From Caulobacter hibisci (GTDB taxonomy: Bacteria; Pseudomonadota; Alphaproteobacteria; Caulobacterales; Caulobacteraceae): DNA of 52,208 nucleotides. The stretch lies in the NCBI RefSeq assembly GCF_016135805.1, contig NZ_JADWOX010000026.1:1-52208 (forward strand), in the 5' to 3' direction. A model generated the notes under the pieces. It was not told the origin of the DNA. It worked only from the letters and a program-made list of their open reading frames with translations, and ran no database searches. Shown here piece by piece: positions 48,827 through 52,208 of this stretch (position 1 is its first letter; every line of letters starts with the position of its first letter). The translations under genes were made by a program, and so were the position numbers.

Positions 48827-49621
48827 ATGGTGAAAAGCATCTTCGGCGCCATGGCGCTCGGGGCCATGGCCACGGCGTCCCTGGCCCCGGTCGCCACCGC
48901 GCAGACCCCTGCCGGCAAGCCGACCATCGTCCTGGTGCACGGCGCGTTCGCCGACTCGTCCAGCTGGAACGGCGTCGTTCGCCTTCTCGAACGCGACGGC
49001 TACACCGTGGTCGCTGCGGCCAATCCGCTGCGCTCGGTCAGCGGCGATGCGCGATCCGTCGGCGACGTCGTGGCGAGCATTTCCGGGCCCGTGGTGCTGG
49101 TCGGCCACTCCTATGGCGGGTCGGTGATCAGCGCCGCGGCCGAGGGCAAACCCAACGTCAAGGCGCTGGTCTATGTCGCGGCCTTCGCGCCGGACGTCGG
49201 CGAGACCGCCGGCGGCCTGAGCGGGAAATTCCCTGGCTCGACGCTCAAGCCGGCGCTGGCGCCGCCCGTGCCGCTGTCGGGAGGCGGCAACGACCTCTAC
49301 ATCCAGCAGTCGCGGTTCCACGACCAGTTCGCGGCGGATGTTCCAGAAGCGCAGGCCAAGTTGATGGCCGCCGGCCAGCGCCCCATCGCCGACAAGGCCT
49401 TGGGCGAGGCGGCGACCGAGGCGGCCTGGAAGCACCTGCCGACCTGGTTCATCTATGGCGACCAGGACAAGAACATCCCGCCGCAGGCCCTGGCCTTCAT
49501 GGCCGAGCGGGCGCACTCGCGCCAGACCGTCGTGGTCAAGGGCGGATCCCACGTCGTGATGGTGTCGCATCCGGAGGCCGTGGCGGCGCTGATCGAAAAG
49601 GCCGTCGGCGGCAAGCCGTAG
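48827..49621 (+). CDS. Secreted alpha/beta hydrolase, paralogue of the gene at 8973
   Basis: 264 residues with a Sec signal peptide (AMALGAMATASLAPVATA). Same family as the protein at 8973: VLVHGAFADSSSWNGVV, VVAAANPLRSV, nucleophile Ser in VGHSYGGSV, DLYIQQSRFHDQFAADVP, acid in YGDQDKNIPP and base in GGSHVVMVSHPE. The two proteins align along their whole length. TAGAGGAGACATTC before the ATG is a strong ribosome site. It is separated from the convergent AraC gene by six bases. The substrate is unknown. Confidence 0.88.
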   Translation: MVKSIFGAMALGAMATASLAPVATAQTPAGKPTIVLVHGAFADSSSWNGVVRLLERDGYTVVAAANPLRSVSGDARSVGDVVASISGPVVLVGHSYGGSVISAAAEGKPNVKALVYVAAFAPDVGETAGGLSGKFPGSTLKPALAPPVPLSGGGNDLYIQQSRFHDQFAADVPEAQAKLMAAGQRPIADKALGEAATEAAWKHLPTWFIYGDQDKNIPPQALAFMAERAHSRQTVVVKGGSHVVMVSHPEAVAALIEKAVGGKP

Positions 49622-49627
49622 CCACAC

Positions 49628-50548
49628 TTATCCGCTTGCTCGGTCGGGATGCCGTCGCTCACGCGCGTAGACGATCGGCGGCGTCCCGACCGAACGGGTG
49701 AAGGCGACGCTGAACGTGCTGGCCGACCCATAGCCCACCCGCGCGGCGACTTGGGCCACGCCCACCTTCTCGCGGCGCAGCAGGTCCTTGGCCAGGGCCA
49801 TGCGCCAGCCCAGCAGGTACGCCATCGGCGCGACGCCCACCTCACGCCGGAACCGCTCGAAGAAGGTCGAGCGGGACAGGGCCGCTTCCCGCGCCAGTTC
49901 GACCACCGTCCAGGCGTGGGCGGGGCGCTCGTGCATGCGCCGCAGCGCGATGGCGAGGTGTGGATCGGCGAGCCCTCTCAGGAGTCCGGGCGGCGCCACG
50001 GCGCAGGCGGTGGACCGCAGCGCCTCGATCAGTAGGACCTCCAGCAGGCGGGCCAGGACCACGTCCCTTCCGGGCCGATCGGCGCGCGTCTCGCCGTTCA
50101 GCAACTCGACCAAGGTGGTCAGCCGCGCCTCGCCGCGCACGTGGACCACCTGCGGCAGCAGCGACACCAGAAGGCCGGCCTCGTCGGCGACGAAGGCGCA
50201 GTGGCCCACCAACAGCCGCGCGCTGGGCGGAGCGTCGGGATCGCCGAGCCGGAATACGCCCGGAGCGATCTCGGTCCGCTCCGTCTCCGAGTTTTCCAGC
50301 GGAGGTTCCAGACTGGAGGTCGAGAAATCGAAGGCCGCGGGCACGAGGGCGAAATCCCCCTGCTCGAGCGTGAGGGGCGGCCGCCCGACGACCGACAGGC
50401 GGCAGGCGCCGTCCAGCACCGCGCAATAGAACGGCCGTCCGCTGTCGTCCGAGCGATGCACCGACCACGTCCCGGAGGCGACGACCAGCTTCGAGAACAG
50501 AGCGCTCGGCTGCAGCAGGCCGACGACCTGCGCGAGGGGATCGGTCAT
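49628..50548 (-). CDS. AraC family regulator with cupin-type sensor domain
   Basis: 306 residues. The N-terminal cupin_6-like domain (RPFYCAVLDGACRLSVVG, LTLEQGDFALVPAAFDF, LLVGHCAFVADEAGLL) is followed by a C-terminal AraC double HTH (WTVVELAREAALSRSTFFERF, APMAYLLGWRMALAKDLLR, VGYGSASTFSVAFTRSVGTPP). It converges on the secreted hydrolase gene and is divergent, across 91 bases, from the SDR gene at 50640. This layout (cupin AraC beside an SDR) is common, and the SDR is its probable target. Confidence 0.9.
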   Translation of the reverse strand: MTDPLAQVVGLLQPSALFSKLVVASGTWSVHRSDDSGRPFYCAVLDGACRLSVVGRPPLTLEQGDFALVPAAFDFSTSSLEPPLENSETERTEIAPGVFRLGDPDAPPSARLLVGHCAFVADEAGLLVSLLPQVVHVRGEARLTTLVELLNGETRADRPGRDVVLARLLEVLLIEALRSTACAVAPPGLLRGLADPHLAIALRRMHERPAHAWTVVELAREAALSRSTFFERFRREVGVAPMAYLLGWRMALAKDLLRREKVGVAQVAARVGYGSASTFSVAFTRSVGTPPIVYARERRHPDRASG

Positions 50549-50639
50549 TTCCGGACTTACGCCAACGAGATCTGGACTTTGGATCGTAGCAGGTCCGAAC
50601 GCCCTCTCCTACCTGTCAGGCACTTCACAAGGAGCCATC

Positions 50640-51383
50640 ATGAACACCATTCTCATCACCGGATGCTCGTCGGGCTTTGGCCTGGAGACCGCGCGCCATT
50701 TCCTCGATCGGGACTGGACGGTCATCTCCACCATGCGTAACCCCAATCCGGACCTCCTACCGCCGTCCGATCGGCTGAGGATCCTTGCCCTCGACGTCAC
50801 GGACGCCGCCAGCATCGCCCAGGTCGTCGAGGCCGCCGGCCCGATCGACGTGCTGGTCAACAACGCCGGCGTGGGCCTGCTCAACGCGGCGGAGGGCACG
50901 TCCATGGATCAGGCCCGCGAGGTCTTCGAGACAAACACGCTGGGGACCATCGCCATGACCAAGGCCTTCCTGCCGCAGTTCCGCGAGCGACGCGCCGGGG
51001 TAGTGGTGAACGTCACCTCGACGGTCACCCTGCGGCCGTTGCACCTGCTGTCGGTCTACACAGCCAGCAAGGCGGCGGTGAACGCCTTCACAGAGTCCCT
51101 GGCGCTGGAACTGGAGCCGTTCGGCGTCCGCGCGCGGCTCGTCCTGCCGGGACGGGCGCCCGAAACCGCCTTCGGCGCCAACGCCCGCACCCGGATGGGC
51201 GCGGCCCTTCCCGAGCCCTATGCCGAAATCGCGGCCAAGGTGTTCGCGGGATTCGCGGACGGCGGAGACGTGACGCGGGCGACGGACGTCGCCGAAGCGG
51301 TCTGGCGCGCGGCGACCGACCCCGCCTCCCCCATGCGCCTGCCGGCCGGGGCGGACGCGGTGGCGTGGGCCAGCGCAGGCTGA
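50640..51383 (+). CDS. SDR family oxidoreductase
   Basis: 247 residues, classical SDR: TGCSSGFG cofactor loop, LDVTD, VNNAGVG, Ser in NVTSTVTL, YTASK catalytic Tyr/Lys, and a short C-terminal part. AAGGAG precedes the ATG. It is related to, but not especially close to, the SDR at 9785. A hairpin lies downstream. Substrate unknown. Confidence 0.9.
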   Translation: MNTILITGCSSGFGLETARHFLDRDWTVISTMRNPNPDLLPPSDRLRILALDVTDAASIAQVVEAAGPIDVLVNNAGVGLLNAAEGTSMDQAREVFETNTLGTIAMTKAFLPQFRERRAGVVVNVTSTVTLRPLHLLSVYTASKAAVNAFTESLALELEPFGVRARLVLPGRAPETAFGANARTRMGAALPEPYAEIAAKVFAGFADGGDVTRATDVAEAVWRAATDPASPMRLPAGADAVAWASAG

Positions 51384-51399
51384 GCGTTCGCAAGGTGGA

Positions 51400-51452
51400 G
51401 CCCTGCCGGTCGCCGTCCGCGCGGCGATGACGCCGACCGTGACCGGCAGGGC
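51400..51452 (+). terminator. Hairpin downstream of the SDR gene
   Basis: GCCCTGCCGGTC (51400-51411) pairs perfectly with GACCGGCAGGGC (51441-51452), 12 base pairs around a 29-base loop that itself has partial pairing. It lies 17 bases past the SDR stop. No T-run follows, so Rho-independent termination is uncertain. Confidence 0.5.
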
Positions 51453-51589
51453 GACTGTAAAGCGAAGATCCCGGCGTCAACCTCGACGCCTGGGCTCCAT
51501 GACAGCCTTGTCAGCTTAGCGTCAGCGTGGCGACCGCTGGCGTTGGTAGGCCTGACCCCAGTCCTCCCTCCGCAACGACGGAACCTGCC

Positions 51590-52081
51590 ATGATATCCCT
51601 CGTGCGGATCGCGCTCTCACGCCCCTACACCTTCGTCGTGGCCGCCATCATGGTGCTCATCGTCGGGGTGCTGGCCGTGGTGCGCACCCCGACCGACATC
51701 TTCCCGACCATCAAGGTGCCGGTCGTGGCGGTGGCCTGGACCTAAAACGGCCTGTCGGCCTCGGAGATGTCGGGCCGGGTGCTGACGCCCTACCGGAGGG
51801 CCCTGACCACGACGGTCAACGACATCGAGCACATCGAGGCCAATTCGCTGCCGGGCATCGGCGTGGTGAAGATCTATTTCCAGCCCGGCGCCGACGTGCG
51901 CCTGGCCAACGCCCAGATCACCGCCGTCTCCCAGACCCTGCTGCGCCAGATGCCCAGCGGCACGACGCCGCCGCTGGTGCTCAACTACAACGCCTCGACC
52001 GTGCCGATCGTCCAGCTGGCCCTGGCCGGCCAGGGGCTGAGCGAGCAGAACCTGTTCGACTACGGCGTCAATTTCATCCGC
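51590..52081 (+). pseudogene. 5' part of an RND efflux transporter gene, broken
   Basis: N-terminus of an AcrB/MdtB-type inner-membrane RND pump: first TM segment (ALSRPYTFVVAAIMVLIVG), RTPTDIFPTIKVPVVAVAWT, then a stop TAA (51743-51745) where the family has Tyr (T-Y-N-G). Reading continues in the same frame: GRVLTPYRRALTTTVNDIEH, SLPGIGVVKIYFQPGADVRL, TPPLVLNYNASTVPIVQLAL, GLSEQNLF, up to NFIR at about 52081. Homology then ends abruptly; family members run to about 1000 residues or more. A Tyr-to-stop change plus a breakpoint means the gene is not functional as shown. Confidence 0.82.
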
Positions 52082-52208
52082 CGTGGGAGATCTACAGCGA
52101 CGGGCGCCTGTGTGCTTCGGATAATCCTTACAAGACCGCTCGCCCGGCAGACTGACGGGAGCGCCCCCAAATTGCTGCACGCAAAGTTGCATCCCTGCTG
52201 GCTACCGG
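52082..52208 (+). other. Unrelated tail after the RND breakpoint
   Basis: 127 bases that do not continue the RND gene and are visibly less GC-rich. One frame reads WEIYSDGRLCASDNPYKTAR and three more residues to a TGA at 52153-52155, which could be the C-terminal end of another coding region. Not recognised. It may be an integrated element edge or a chimeric contig end. Confidence 0.4.

Noticed and set aside
1..52208. tRNA, rRNA, riboswitch, insertion sequence, toxin-antitoxin pair or phage genes
   Set aside because: Scanned for by eye and none was recognised; no transposase, integrase or conserved RNA motif could be supported.

Overview
The window looks like a chromosomal piece of a high-GC alphaproteobacterium, most probably Caulobacteraceae (Caulobacter or Phenylobacterium-like). 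This is inferred from the very high GC, the TonB-dependent receptor, the many twin-arginine (Tat) exported enzymes, and the mix of SDR, alpha/beta-hydrolase, AraC and LysR genes. No rRNA, tRNA, CRISPR array, insertion sequence or replication origin was recognised.

Layout. (1) 1-4320: a large winged-helix/ATPase regulator (C-terminus beyond the window), a divergent MFS transporter and a DUF1348 protein. (2) 4542-10627: a tight plus-strand run of exported hydrolases and redox proteins: Tat alpha/beta hydrolase, cytochrome P460, Tat epoxide hydrolase, Ohr, a thioredoxin-like protein, a secreted hydrolase and an SDR. (3) 10653-19488: a ~2000-residue autotransporter with a ~1.27-kb internal tandem duplication. 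Directly behind it is a headless, frameshifted remnant of a filamentous-haemagglutinin-like adhesin. (4) 19671-25548: an AraC regulator, then a DUF2278/lamin-tail protein, a small protein plus exported beta-rich protein pair, and a two-HKD phospholipase D-like gene with a frameshift. (5) 25635-37367: a hydroxycinnamate (ferulate) utilisation locus. (6) 37391-41540: Tat esterase, small exported protein, a double-HTH GntR-like regulator and a LysR regulator. (7) 41666-50548: two LysR/oxidoreductase modules (flavodoxin-like lipoprotein, two aldo/keto reductases, double CMD-cupin fusion, quinone oxidoreductase, RidA, SnoaL-like protein, secreted hydrolase) and an AraC regulator. (8) 50640-52208: an SDR and the start of an RND efflux pump that carries a nonsense codon and then runs into unrelated sequence.

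How genes fit together. The clearest pathway is ferulate degradation. A TonB receptor and a tannase/feruloyl-esterase family protein, with a divergent Fae/EstD-like esterase, would release and import hydroxycinnamates. A MarR regulator then heads vanillin dehydrogenase, hydroxycinnamoyl-CoA hydratase-lyase, feruloyl-CoA synthetase, a Tat-exported DUF3237 protein and an aromatic-acid-type MFS permease. These genes overlap or have short gaps, so they probably form one operon yielding vanillate or 4-hydroxybenzoate. Sequence words at the MarR operator candidate recur upstream of the TonB receptor.

Quality caution. Several genes are broken by single-base shifts (adhesin remnant, phospholipase, flavodoxin) or a nonsense codon (RND), and two abrupt junctions occur (13527 and about 52081). 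Some may be assembly errors rather than biology. All functions are read from sequence by eye, with no database search.
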